5,814 nt of DNA from Rhizobiaceae bacterium (GCA_028865845.1 JAGWJK010000330.1:1-5814), one strand, 5' to 3'. Counted from the first letter of the stretch, positions 1-5,776 are shown. A program made the numbers and translations. Notes: generated by a model from the sequence alone, not told the origin.

Positions 1-49
1 GTCCACAAGCTGCCAGTTCATCCGTGGTCAGCGCGCGTCCCGGTGAGGC

Positions 50-68
50 GGAAGGTATCATACCTTCC
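50..68. promoter_or_regulatory. Perfect 19-bp palindrome, candidate operator
   Basis: GGAAGGTAT and ATACCTTCC form exact 9-bp arms around a single central C. The next bases outward (C49, A69) do not pair, so the symmetry ends sharply. Odd-length palindromes with a GGTAT-N-ATACC core are the kind of site bound by dimeric regulators such as the FCD branch of the GntR family; this assignment is inference. It lies about 190 bases before the kinase start, so it may equally serve a divergent gene to the left of the window. Confidence 0.45.
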
Positions 69-215
69 AATGCCGGCGGTGGATGCCTTGTCAGCACCCC
101 ATGCCGGTTCACTTGATAAGTGTCTACAGATGCAAAGTGACAGCGAAATGACTGGTTACCAATTTGTTGCCGGACGCTTGGCGGTTTTTTCTTCCAAACT
201 TCGGAAAAACCGATA

Positions 216-245
216 ATACCGGATACCGGCTATCACCAATACCGG
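216..245 (+). repeat. Three ATACCGG heptamers before the kinase start
   Basis: ATACCGG occurs at 216-222, directly again at 223-229, and a third time at 239-245, the last ending 13 bases before the ATG of the kinase gene. The second and third copies start 16 bases apart. The cluster could be a regulator-binding array or a product of local slippage. Nothing else in the sequence identifies its role. Confidence 0.35.
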
Positions 246-258
246 GATCCTCCTATAG

Positions 259-1251
259 ATGACTCGCTTCGATGTACTGACCGTTGGCAACGCCATCGTC
301 GACATTATCGCCCGTTGCAACGATCAGTTCCTGATCGACAACAAAATCACCAAAGCCGCGATGAACCTAATCGACGCCGAACGCGCCGAGCTGCTTTATT
401 CGCGCATGGGCCCGGCTCTGGAAGCTTCGGGCGGCAGCGCCGGCAACACGGCGGCAGGGGTGGCGAATTTCGGCGGCAAGGCAGCCTATTTCGGCAAGGT
501 TGCGGAAGATCAGCTCGGAGAGATCTTTGCCCATGATATCCGCGCCCAGGGCGTGCATTATGAAACCAAGGCCAAGGGCACGTTCCCGCCGACGGCCCGT
601 TCGATGATCTTCGTCACCGAGGATGGCGAGCGCTCCATGAACACCTATCTCGGCGCCTGTGTCGAGCTCGGACCGGAGGATGTCGAGGAGGATGTCGTTG
701 CCGATGCCAAGGTGACCTATTTCGAAGGCTATCTCTGGGATCCGCCGCGCGCCAAGGAAGCGATCCGCGAATGCGCCCGCATCGCCCATGCCAATGGCCG
801 CGAAATGTCGATGACGCTCTCCGACAGTTTCTGCGTCGGCCGCTACCGCGACGAGTTCCTCGACCTCATGCGCTCCGGCACCGTCGATATCGTCTTCGCC
901 AATCGTGACGAAGCCTTGTCGCTTTACGAGACCGACGATTTCGAGAAGGCGCTGACGGCAATCGCTGCCGATTGCAAGATCGCTGCCGTGACGGTTGGCA
1001 AGGACGGCGCCGTCATCGTGCGCGGCAACGAACGCTATGTCGTCGATGCCCATCCGATCGAAGAACGCGTCGACACGACCGGCGCCGGCGATCTGTTCGC
1101 CGCCGGTTTCCTGTTCGGCTACACGCAAGGCCGCACGCTTGAGGATTGCGGCAAGCTCGGCAACCTCGCCGCAGCGATCGTCATCGAACAGATTGGTCCG
1201 CGGCCGATGAAGTCGCTGTCTGCTGCCGGCAGGGAAGTCGGCCTGCTCTAA
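259..1251 (+). CDS. Adenosine kinase-like PfkB family kinase
   Basis: This 330-residue cytoplasmic protein is a PfkB/ribokinase-family kinase of the adenosine kinase type, which transfers phosphate from ATP to adenosine to give AMP (purine salvage, and removal of adenosine formed in the S-adenosylhomocysteine cycle). Visible landmarks are the N-terminal VGNAIVDI (9-16) with a likely substrate-contacting Asp15, the glycine-rich PfkB signature from GGSAGNTAAG at 58 to about 87, the NxxE motif N215-R-D-E218 involved in Mg/phosphate handling, and the C-terminal signature DTTGAGD at 272-278, where Asp278 is the expected catalytic base and GAG forms the anion hole. Length and motif order are normal for the family. 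The start is well fixed: an in-frame TAG (256-258) directly precedes the ATG. No Shine-Dalgarno sequence is present beyond a weak GGGA at 244-247. The exact substrate is family inference; another nucleoside or sugar is possible. It is followed by a 180-base gap, so co-transcription with the next gene is uncertain. Confidence 0.9.
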   Translation: MTRFDVLTVGNAIVDIIARCNDQFLIDNKITKAAMNLIDAERAELLYSRMGPALEASGGSAGNTAAGVANFGGKAAYFGKVAEDQLGEIFAHDIRAQGVHYETKAKGTFPPTARSMIFVTEDGERSMNTYLGACVELGPEDVEEDVVADAKVTYFEGYLWDPPRAKEAIRECARIAHANGREMSMTLSDSFCVGRYRDEFLDLMRSGTVDIVFANRDEALSLYETDDFEKALTAIAADCKIAAVTVGKDGAVIVRGNERYVVDAHPIEERVDTTGAGDLFAAGFLFGYTQGRTLEDCGKLGNLAAAIVIEQIGPRPMKSLSAAGREVGLL

Positions 1252-1321
1252 AGCGCATCTTGCGCTGAAAGAGCCGCCTATCGGATGAATTGATCCGCGC
1301 TCGCGTGAAATATGCGGGCGC

Positions 1322-1352
1322 GGGATATTCGTCGGCGCGGAGCGAATATCCC
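1322..1352 (+). other. Perfect 10-bp stem hairpin
   Basis: GGGATATTCG (1322-1331) and CGAATATCCC (1343-1352) are exact reverse complements around an 11-base G/C-rich loop. A second hairpin, CCAGCCG (1351-1357) with CGGCTGG (1363-1369) and a 5-base loop, begins in the last two bases of the first right arm, so the two stems compete by two pairs. This could be a structured leader, an mRNA-stabilising stem after the kinase gene, or part of a dispersed palindromic repeat. The sequence does not choose between these. Confidence 0.5.
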
Positions 1353-1394
1353 AGCCGGGCATCGGCTGGCGTGGATCGGCAGAGGATATTATAA

Positions 1395-1407
1395 GTCGAT
1401 CATCGAC
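1395..1407. promoter_or_regulatory. Perfect 13-bp palindrome, candidate operator
   Basis: GTCGAT and ATCGAC are exact 6-bp arms around one C. The site starts at the last base of the -10-like TATAAG (1390-1395) and lies 24 bases upstream of the GTG at 1432, a position where a bound protein could block transcription of the cyclase-fold gene. Operator function is inference. Confidence 0.3.
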
Positions 1408-1431
1408 CCGATCTGCTCGCAGGTTTCTTCC

Positions 1432-2397
1432 GTGATTGACCAGGGCCCAGTGATCGAATGGCTTCTCGCCTCCGATGTCTCGATCCGGTGGCAGGTGATG
1501 CGCGACCTGCTCGATGTTCCGCAATCGGAATGGAAAGCCGAGCGGGCCAAGGTGGAGACCGAAGGCTGGGGCGCAAGGCTTCTCGCTTGTCAGGACGAGG
1601 ACGGCCAATGGGCCGGTGGGTCGTTTCTGCCGCGCAACTTTGACCGCCGCGAGTGGCGGGAGGTCGGCCAGCCATGGACGGCAACGCTCTTTTCATTGTC
1701 GCAGCTGCGCGAGTTCGGCCTCGATCCTTCGTGCGAGCGGGTCAAGAAGACCGTGGAGCTGATCGGCGTCAATTCCTACTGGGATGAGGGCGGCCAGCCC
1801 TATTGGCAGGGCGAGGTCGAGGAGTGCATCAACGGCCGCACCGTGGCGGACGGCGCCTATTTCGGTGTCGATGTCTCGCCCATCGTCGACAGGCTGGTCG
1901 GCGAGCGGCAAGAGGATGGCGGCTGGAACTGCGAGCGGATCAACGGCTCGGAGCGCTCGTCCTTCGCCAGCACGATCAACGTTCTGGAAGGGCTGCTGGA
2001 ATATGAGCGCTTGAGCGGCGGAACGGAAGAATCGCGAGCGGCGCGCAAGTCCGGCGAGGAATTTCTTCTGCAAAGAAACCTGTTCCGTCGTCTAAGCACC
2101 GGTGAGCCAGCGGACGAGCGTTTTCTGCGTTTCGCCCATCCGAATCGCTGGCACTACGACGTCCTGCGCGCGCTCGATTATTTCCGTGACGCGGGGATAG
2201 AGACAGGCATTGGCCCCGATCCGCGATTGGCGGAGGCGATCGCCCATCTTCGTTCCAGGCAGCTGGCAAACGGCGCTTGGCCGCTCGATTGGAGCCCGAA
2301 GGGGCGCGTCTGGTTCGAGATCGACGATGGGCCGGGCAAGCCTTCGCCATGGATCACGCTCCGCGCCATGCGCGTGCTCAGATGGTTCGAAGGTTAA
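1432..2397 (+). CDS. Squalene-cyclase/prenyltransferase-fold protein, function unknown
   Basis: From the GTG at 1432 this gives 321 residues. The sequence resembles a family I know only as uncharacterised 'squalene cyclase'-like proteins; its substrate is unknown. Repeated aromatic-glycine segments suggest an alpha/alpha barrel of the terpene cyclase/prenyltransferase type: QDEDGQWAGG (54-63), QEDGGWN (160-166) and QLANGAWPL (277-285) resemble QW repeats. Other strong blocks are IEWLLASDVSIRWQVMRDL (8-26), ECINGRTVADGAYFG (131-145), WHYDVLRALDYF (240-251) and GKPSPWITLRAMRVLRW (302-318). The central DxDD of squalene-hopene cyclases is absent; the closest string, EIDD at 296-299, is near the C-terminus, so hopanoid cyclase activity is unlikely. 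There is no signal peptide or membrane segment, so it is probably cytosolic. I chose GTG 1432 because the conserved N-terminus begins within a few residues and GCAGG (1419-1423) lies 8 bases upstream. GTG 1450 is an alternative, and ATG 1312 would add 40 unfamiliar Arg-rich residues. Confidence 0.72.
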   Translation: MIDQGPVIEWLLASDVSIRWQVMRDLLDVPQSEWKAERAKVETEGWGARLLACQDEDGQWAGGSFLPRNFDRREWREVGQPWTATLFSLSQLREFGLDPSCERVKKTVELIGVNSYWDEGGQPYWQGEVEECINGRTVADGAYFGVDVSPIVDRLVGERQEDGGWNCERINGSERSSFASTINVLEGLLEYERLSGGTEESRAARKSGEEFLLQRNLFRRLSTGEPADERFLRFAHPNRWHYDVLRALDYFRDAGIETGIGPDPRLAEAIAHLRSRQLANGAWPLDWSPKGRVWFEIDDGPGKPSPWITLRAMRVLRWFEG

Positions 2398-2398
2398 C

Positions 2399-2418
2399 GC
2401 CGGTTGACGGAGACCGGC
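2399..2418. terminator. GC-rich hairpin in the convergent gap
   Basis: GCCGGT (2399-2404) and ACCGGC (2413-2418) form a 6-bp stem with an 8-base loop. It occupies most of the 34 bases between the stop codons of the convergent cyclase-fold and SH3 genes, where a two-way terminator is expected. There is no T-run on either side, so intrinsic termination is weakly supported. Confidence 0.3.
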
Positions 2419-2431
2419 TATCTGCGCCGAC

Positions 2432-2971
2432 TTACTTGAAGGCCTCGCCGGGATAGGCGCCCCAGATTTCCGATTGCGCCACCCAGCCTTCAGTGCCGTC
2501 GGCGGTCGCCAGGCACCAGTCGCCGTTGCACTCGCGGATATTCATCATCACGCCGGGTTCGAGCTTGGCGATCACTGTGCTCGACGGCTGTGCCTCGCGG
2601 CGCATGTTAACGAACACGGCCTTGCCCTTGCCCTTCATCCACGGGGCTGCAAGCGCCGAGCGCTGGCCCGACAGCAGCGATTGGTTGACCCAGCCCTCGG
2701 TGCCGTCGGAATCGCGCACACGCCGCCAGTTGTCGTATTCCTGGATAATCTCGACCGGCAGTCCCTGCTTGAGATAGAGCCAGGACACCGCATAGTCGGC
2801 GCTCGGCCCGACGCGCAGGTTCACCCGCTTCGACTTCAGGGTCACGAAGCGCGGCAAAGGCAATCCGCTCGGACCCTTGGCGGCCTGGGCGGCGGCAAGA
2901 TCGGCGGTGGCGCAGGCCATCATCAGGCCGATCGTAAAAACAGCGCAGGACTTCAGTACTTTGCTACGCAT
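2432..2971 (-). CDS. Exported protein with two bacterial SH3 domains
   Basis: This 179-residue protein has an N-terminal export signal and two SH3-like domains of the SH3_3/SH3_4 type. Arg2, Lys4 and Lys7 precede a hydrophobic stretch (about 9-28) with Ala-rich type I cleavage options near 28-31. Domain one spans about 41-102 (VNLRVGPS, then DGTEGWVNQSLLSG). Domain two spans about 118-176 (VNMRREAQPSS, then DGTEGWVAQSEIWG). Such domains usually bind cell-wall or other envelope ligands; no catalytic domain is attached, so the role is likely structural or adaptor-like in the periplasm. Cys148 and Cys153 within CNGDWC could form a disulfide. Cys20 after MMA only loosely resembles a lipobox, so a lipoprotein is possible but less likely. 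I chose the ATG at 2971 because GGAA (2977-2980) sits 5 bases upstream and the signal peptide begins there. An in-frame ATG at 3040 would add 23 residues ahead of the signal. The gene is divergent from the reductase gene and convergent with the cyclase-fold gene. Confidence 0.87.
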   Translation of the reverse strand: MRSKVLKSCAVFTIGLMMACATADLAAAQAAKGPSGLPLPRFVTLKSKRVNLRVGPSADYAVSWLYLKQGLPVEIIQEYDNWRRVRDSDGTEGWVNQSLLSGQRSALAAPWMKGKGKAVFVNMRREAQPSSTVIAKLEPGVMMNIRECNGDWCLATADGTEGWVAQSEIWGAYPGEAFK

Positions 2972-2976
2972 TGGAT

Positions 2977-2980
2977 TTCC
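2977..2980 (-). promoter_or_regulatory. Shine-Dalgarno element that sets the SH3 gene start
   Basis: On the - strand GGAA is followed by five bases and then the ATG at 2971-2969. This spacing supports the internal start over the upstream in-frame ATG at 3040. Confidence 0.6.
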
Positions 2981-3030
2981 GTTCGCTTCGTCAATGCTGA
3001 GGCGCTGGTACAGCTGCCTCGTCGCTCCGC

Positions 3031-3050
3031 TCACCGGCAAATCACCGGCA
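3031..3050. repeat. Tandem 9-bp direct repeat, 11-bp period
   Basis: TCACCGGCA occurs at 3031-3039 and 3042-3050, separated by AA. The 11-bp start-to-start distance places both copies on nearly the same face of the helix. It lies in the intergenic region between the divergent SH3 and reductase genes, so a regulator site is plausible but unproven. Confidence 0.35.
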
Positions 3051-3066
3051 CGCTCACGAGATTTGT

Positions 3067-3094
3067 TTGTCTTCGCCTACGGGTCTGGTAGAAA
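3067..3094 (+). promoter_or_regulatory. Weak promoter candidate for the reductase gene
   Basis: TTGTCT (3067-3072) and TAGAAA (3089-3094) are separated by 16 bases and lie about 70 bases before the reductase ATG. Both hexamers match the housekeeping consensus only partly. Just downstream, CGGGAT (3099-3104) and ATCCCG (3114-3119) form a 6-bp dyad with a 9-base spacer, which would fall around the start of transcription. Confidence 0.25.
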
Positions 3095-3162
3095 TGCCCG
3101 GGATGGGAAAATTATCCCGCCTCTTGGTTAAGAACATCTGAATAAGGCATCGCGCGGTCGCC

Positions 3163-4164
3163 ATGACGACGAAGAAAAAACCGAAGGTCTACATCACGCG
3201 CAAACTGCCCGACGCGGTGGAAACGCGGATGCGCGAACTCTTCGATGCCGAGCTCAACATAGACGACGCGCCGCGCTCGCAGAGCGAGCTGGCCGAAGCC
3301 GTCCGTACGGCCGATGTGCTGGTGCCGACCGTCACCGACCGCATCGACGCCAAGCTGATCGAAGAAGCCGGACCGCAGCTGAAACTGATTGCCAGCTTTT
3401 CCAACGGCACCGACCATATCGATGTCGAGGCCGCCGCCCGCAAAGGCATTACCGTCACGAACACGCCGAATGTGCTGACCGAAGATACGGCCGACATGAC
3501 CATGGCCTTGATCCTCGCCGTACCGCGCCGCCTGGCGGAAGGTGCGCGCGTGCTGACGGACAAGCCGGGCGAATGGGCAGGCTGGTCGCCGACCTGGATG
3601 CTCGGCCGCCGCATCCACGGCAAGCGTATCGGCATCGTCGGCATGGGCCGCATCGGCACCGCCGTTGCCGTTCGGGCCAAGGCTTTCGGCCTGTCCATCC
3701 ACTACCACAACCGCAAGCGTGTCAGCCCGGCGACGGAAGATGCGCTTGAGGCGACCTATTGGGACAGCCTCGATCAGATGCTGGCCCGCGTCGATATCGT
3801 CTCGGTCAACTGCCCGTCGACTCCGGCTACCTTTCATCTGATTTCGGCCCGCAGGCTCGCGCTGCTGCAGCCGACGAGCTACATCGTCAACACCTCGCGC
3901 GGCGACGTTATCGACGAGACGGCGCTGATCAAGATCCTGCGCGAAGGCAAGATCGCCGGCGCCGGGCTCGACGTTTTCGAGAACGAGCCGGCCGTCAATC
4001 CGAAGCTGGTCAAGCTCGCCAACGACGGAAAGGTGGTGCTGTTGCCGCATATGAGCTCGGCGACCCTCGAAAGCCGCATCGACATGGGCGACAAGGTCAT
4101 CATCAACATCCGCGCCTTCATCGACGGCCATCGCCCGCCCAACCGCGTTCTGCCGGGCCGGTGA
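3163..4164 (+). CDS. Glyoxylate/hydroxypyruvate reductase (D-glycerate dehydrogenase)
   Basis: This 333-residue cytosolic enzyme belongs to the D-isomer-specific 2-hydroxyacid dehydrogenases, GRHPR/GyaR branch. It is expected to reduce glyoxylate to glycolate and hydroxypyruvate to D-glycerate. The Rossmann nucleotide site GxGxxG is at 160-165 inside GIVGMGRIG. The catalytic triad is visible as Arg246 (NTSRGDVID), Glu275 (DVFENEP) and His296 (LLPHMSSAT). SNGTDHID (80-87) is the usual substrate-loop block. After the second strand of the Rossmann fold, HNRKR (182-186) supplies basic residues in place of the acidic residue that favours NAD, so NADP(H) preference is likely. WAGWSPTWMLGR (138-149) is typical of the GRHPR branch rather than SerA or D-lactate dehydrogenase. 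The protein is full length. An in-frame TGA at 3139-3141 leaves ATG 3163 as the first start; only AAGG at 3144-3147, 15 bases away, resembles a ribosome binding site. It probably has its own promoter in the divergent intergenic region. Confidence 0.9.
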   Translation: MTTKKKPKVYITRKLPDAVETRMRELFDAELNIDDAPRSQSELAEAVRTADVLVPTVTDRIDAKLIEEAGPQLKLIASFSNGTDHIDVEAAARKGITVTNTPNVLTEDTADMTMALILAVPRRLAEGARVLTDKPGEWAGWSPTWMLGRRIHGKRIGIVGMGRIGTAVAVRAKAFGLSIHYHNRKRVSPATEDALEATYWDSLDQMLARVDIVSVNCPSTPATFHLISARRLALLQPTSYIVNTSRGDVIDETALIKILREGKIAGAGLDVFENEPAVNPKLVKLANDGKVVLLPHMSSATLESRIDMGDKVIINIRAFIDGHRPPNRVLPGR

Positions 4165-4374
4165 CGCGTTTTCTCCTAGGACAGCCAAAGCTTTTTCCTG
4201 TCGCTGCTCCTCCGGGCAAGTCCTGATTGGCGGCGGTTTTCACAGGATCCGAGCGTCGGGACTTCCGCCTCGAAGCGGGATGAATGTCTCCGGCTTTGGA
4301 ATTGATCTCGCGTCCCTCGCATTGGTCATGTCCATGTCACAAAGCCGGCCCAGAGCTGTCGGCAAGCACGAAGC

Positions 4375-4382
4375 AGGAAGGG
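4375..4382 (+). promoter_or_regulatory. Ribosome binding site of the MurA-family gene
   Basis: AGGAAGGG ends six bases before the ATG at 4389. It is the strongest Shine-Dalgarno sequence in the window and supports that start. The rest of the 224-base gap before it (4165-4374) shows no gene; I see no clear terminator for the reductase gene and no convincing -35/-10 pair. Confidence 0.7.
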
Positions 4383-4388
4383 TAAAAC

Positions 4389-5702
4389 ATGGCGCGGGCG
4401 CTGCCGCATGAGCGGGTTCAATACGTGGTCGAAGGTGGCTTTCGGTTGTCGGGCGAAATCGAGCCGAGCGGCAACAAAAACGCCGCGCTGCCGATCATCG
4501 CCGCATCGCTGCTGACCGATCAGCGCGTCCACCTCACCAACGTGCCGCGCATCCGGGATGTCGAGGCACTGGTGGAACTCATTCAGTCGGTTGGCGCAAA
4601 GGTGCGTTGGCTCGGCCGCAACGAGCTCGAAATCGAAGCGCGCGAGCTTCGCCCGGCCAACCTCGATCCCGATCTTTGCGCCCGCATTCGCGCCTCCATC
4701 CTGCTTGCCGGTCCGATGCTGGCGCGCTGCGGCGAGATCACCTTGCCGCCGCCGGGCGGCGACGTCATCGGCCGCCGGCGTGTCGACACGCATTTCCTCG
4801 CGCTGGAGCAGCTCGGCACCAAAATCGATGTCAATGGCATCTACAGTTTCCGCACCGAAGGTCTTCGTGGGGCGGATGTCTTCCTCGACGAGCCGTCGGT
4901 AACGGCGACCGAAAATGCCCTCTGCGCGGCCGTTGCCGCCGAGGGAACGACCATCCTGCGCAATTGCGCCTCCGAGCCGCATGTGCAGGATCTGGCGCGT
5001 TTCCTGATTGCGATGGGCGCGCGTATCGAAGGTATCGGCACCAACATGATGACCATCCACGGCGGTCGGCCTCTGGGCGGTGCGGCGCACCGCATCGGTC
5101 CCGACCATAACGAGGTCGGCTCGCTGATCGGCCTTGCCGCGGTTACCGGTTCGGAGATTACGATCCGCAGGGCAGGCGTCGAGCATCTCCGCTCCACCCT
5201 GATGACCTTCGAGCGCCTCGGCATCCGCTGCCAGATCGACGGCGACGATCTGATCATCCGCGCCGGACAGGAAATGAAGATCCAGCCCGATTTTGGCGGC
5301 CATATTCCGAAGATCGAGGACCAGCCCTGGCCGGCTTTTCCGGCCGATACCATGTCGATCGCCATCGTCACGGCGACGCAATGCGACGGTGTCGTGCTGA
5401 TGTTCGAAAAGATGTTCGAAAGCCGCATGTTCTTCGTCGACAAGCTGATCGCGATGGGGGCCCGCATCGTGCATTGCGACCCGCACCGCGCCATCGTAGC
5501 CGGCCCGTCGAAGCTTCGAGCAGCCCAGCTCGAAAGCCCTGACATCCGCGCCGGCATGGCCATGCTGATCGCTGCGATGTGTGCCGAAGGAACGAGCGTC
5601 ATCAACAACGCCCAGCAGATCGAACGCGGTTACGAACGCATCGAGGAAAGACTGAATGCGATGGGCGCGAAGATCACACGTATCCCTCCGCGCGACGCCT
5701 GA
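4389..5702 (+). CDS. murA: MurA-family UDP-GlcNAc enolpyruvyl transferase, Cys-to-Asp form
   Basis: This 437-residue cytosolic protein is a UDP-N-acetylglucosamine 1-carboxyvinyltransferase homologue. MurA transfers enolpyruvate from phosphoenolpyruvate to UDP-GlcNAc, the first committed step of peptidoglycan synthesis. The two-domain EPSP-synthase-like fold is complete. Aligned by eye to E. coli MurA, SGNKNAALPI places Lys30-Asn31 at the Lys22-Asn23 site, Arg101 at Arg91, Arg130 at Arg120, Asp320 (FPADTMS) at the catalytic Asp305, Arg387 at Arg371 and Arg413 (ERGYERIEERL) at Arg397. The loop residue equivalent to Cys115 is Asp125, in PPPGGDVIG. Enzymes with Asp here, such as MurA of Mycobacterium tuberculosis and Chlamydia, are active but not alkylated by fosfomycin. 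The Pro after Arg120 is also replaced, by Arg131. Rhizobia commonly also encode a standard Cys-type MurA elsewhere (recollection), so this may be a second copy or an enzyme with a different acceptor. Start supported by AGGAAGGG upstream. It stands apart from its neighbours, so no operon is evident. Confidence 0.88.
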   Translation: MARALPHERVQYVVEGGFRLSGEIEPSGNKNAALPIIAASLLTDQRVHLTNVPRIRDVEALVELIQSVGAKVRWLGRNELEIEARELRPANLDPDLCARIRASILLAGPMLARCGEITLPPPGGDVIGRRRVDTHFLALEQLGTKIDVNGIYSFRTEGLRGADVFLDEPSVTATENALCAAVAAEGTTILRNCASEPHVQDLARFLIAMGARIEGIGTNMMTIHGGRPLGGAAHRIGPDHNEVGSLIGLAAVTGSEITIRRAGVEHLRSTLMTFERLGIRCQIDGDDLIIRAGQEMKIQPDFGGHIPKIEDQPWPAFPADTMSIAIVTATQCDGVVLMFEKMFESRMFFVDKLIAMGARIVHCDPHRAIVAGPSKLRAAQLESPDIRAGMAMLIAAMCAEGTSVINNAQQIERGYERIEERLNAMGAKITRIPPRDA

Positions 5703-5732
5703 GGTTCATTCGGCGAAAGAGACGATGCTTTA

Positions 5733-5776
5733 GCAATTCCAGGAAAAGTGCGCAGCGGTTTTCCGTCCGGAATTGC
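5733..5776. repeat. Rhizobial dispersed hairpin repeat (RIME-like)
   Basis: An outer stem GCAATTCC (5733-5740) with GGAATTGC (5769-5776) encloses an inner stem GGAAAA (5742-5747) with TTTTCC (5759-5764), with an 11-base loop and a small asymmetric bulge. An A-rich stretch and then GATAGAGC (5789-5796) follow. From memory this arrangement recurs in intergenic regions of Rhizobium genomes and is similar to Rhizobium-specific intergenic mosaic elements, but I cannot confirm the exact family name here. The element may continue to or past the right edge. No T-tract follows it, so it is not a standard terminator, though the stem could still protect or end the MurA-family transcript. Confidence 0.65.

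Larger units (their letters stand above)
1..258. other. Intergenic region upstream of the kinase gene
   Basis: I find no supportable gene here. A frame on the + strand stays open from base 1 to a stop at 214-216, but its translation resembles nothing I know and it has no good start with a ribosome binding site. On the - strand an ATG at 19-21 would start a peptide beginning MNWQLVD that runs off the left edge; seven codons are too few to call a divergent gene. From about base 110 onward the base composition is visibly richer in A and T than the neighbouring genes, as expected of a promoter region. It contains an exact 19-bp palindrome (50-68), a short TGGTTACCA dyad (153-161), a direct repeat of ATGCCGG (70-76 and 101-107) and three ATACCGG heptamers (216-245). 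I see no clean -35/-10 pair; GATAAT at 212-217 is the best -10-like hexamer, without a convincing partner. Confidence 0.6.
1252..1431. other. Spacer rich in dyad symmetry
   Basis: These 180 bases separate the kinase stop from the likely start of the next gene. They contain a 6-bp stem with a 3-base loop directly after the stop (AGCGCA 1252-1257, TGCGCT 1261-1266), a 16-base near-palindrome with one mismatched pair (1282-1297), two adjoining hairpins (1322-1352 and 1351-1369) and a perfect 13-base palindrome (1395-1407). No T-tract follows any stem, so none is a standard intrinsic terminator. The next reading frame is open from an ATG at 1312, so part of the spacer could be coding if that start were used, but the peptide (Arg-rich, beginning MRARDIRRRG) does not look like the family N-terminus. 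TATAAG at 1390-1395 is -10-like but lacks a clear -35. Confidence 0.5.

Noticed and set aside
1..21. Start of a divergent gene on the - strand (MNWQLVD...)
   Set aside because: Only seven codons are inside the window and no strong ribosome site precedes the ATG.
1..216. C-terminal part of a gene entering from the left on the + strand
   Set aside because: The frame is open, but the peptide shows no family resemblance, and the exact palindrome plus AT-richer composition fit intergenic DNA better.
367..1608. Long open frame of 413 codons on the - strand across the kinase gene
   Set aside because: It overlaps a clear PfkB kinase on the opposite strand and its translation has no recognisable domain; long antisense frames are common in GC-rich genes.
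2727..2735. Metabolic link between the reductase, SH3 and cyclase-fold genes as one new system
   Set aside because: The genes are convergent or divergent with separate spacers, and their predicted roles share no substrate or partner.
3112..4188. Open frame of 358 codons on the - strand across the reductase gene
   Set aside because: Antisense shadow of a 2-hydroxyacid dehydrogenase with an intact catalytic triad.
4165..4230. Intrinsic terminator after the reductase gene
   Set aside because: Only a 5-bp GACAG/CTGTC pairing with a long loop is present; the T-run lies in the loop, not after the stem.
4326..5486. Long open frame of 386 codons on the - strand across the MurA-family gene
   Set aside because: Antisense shadow of a gene with clear catalytic motifs; the translation is Arg/His/Asp-rich without a known fold.
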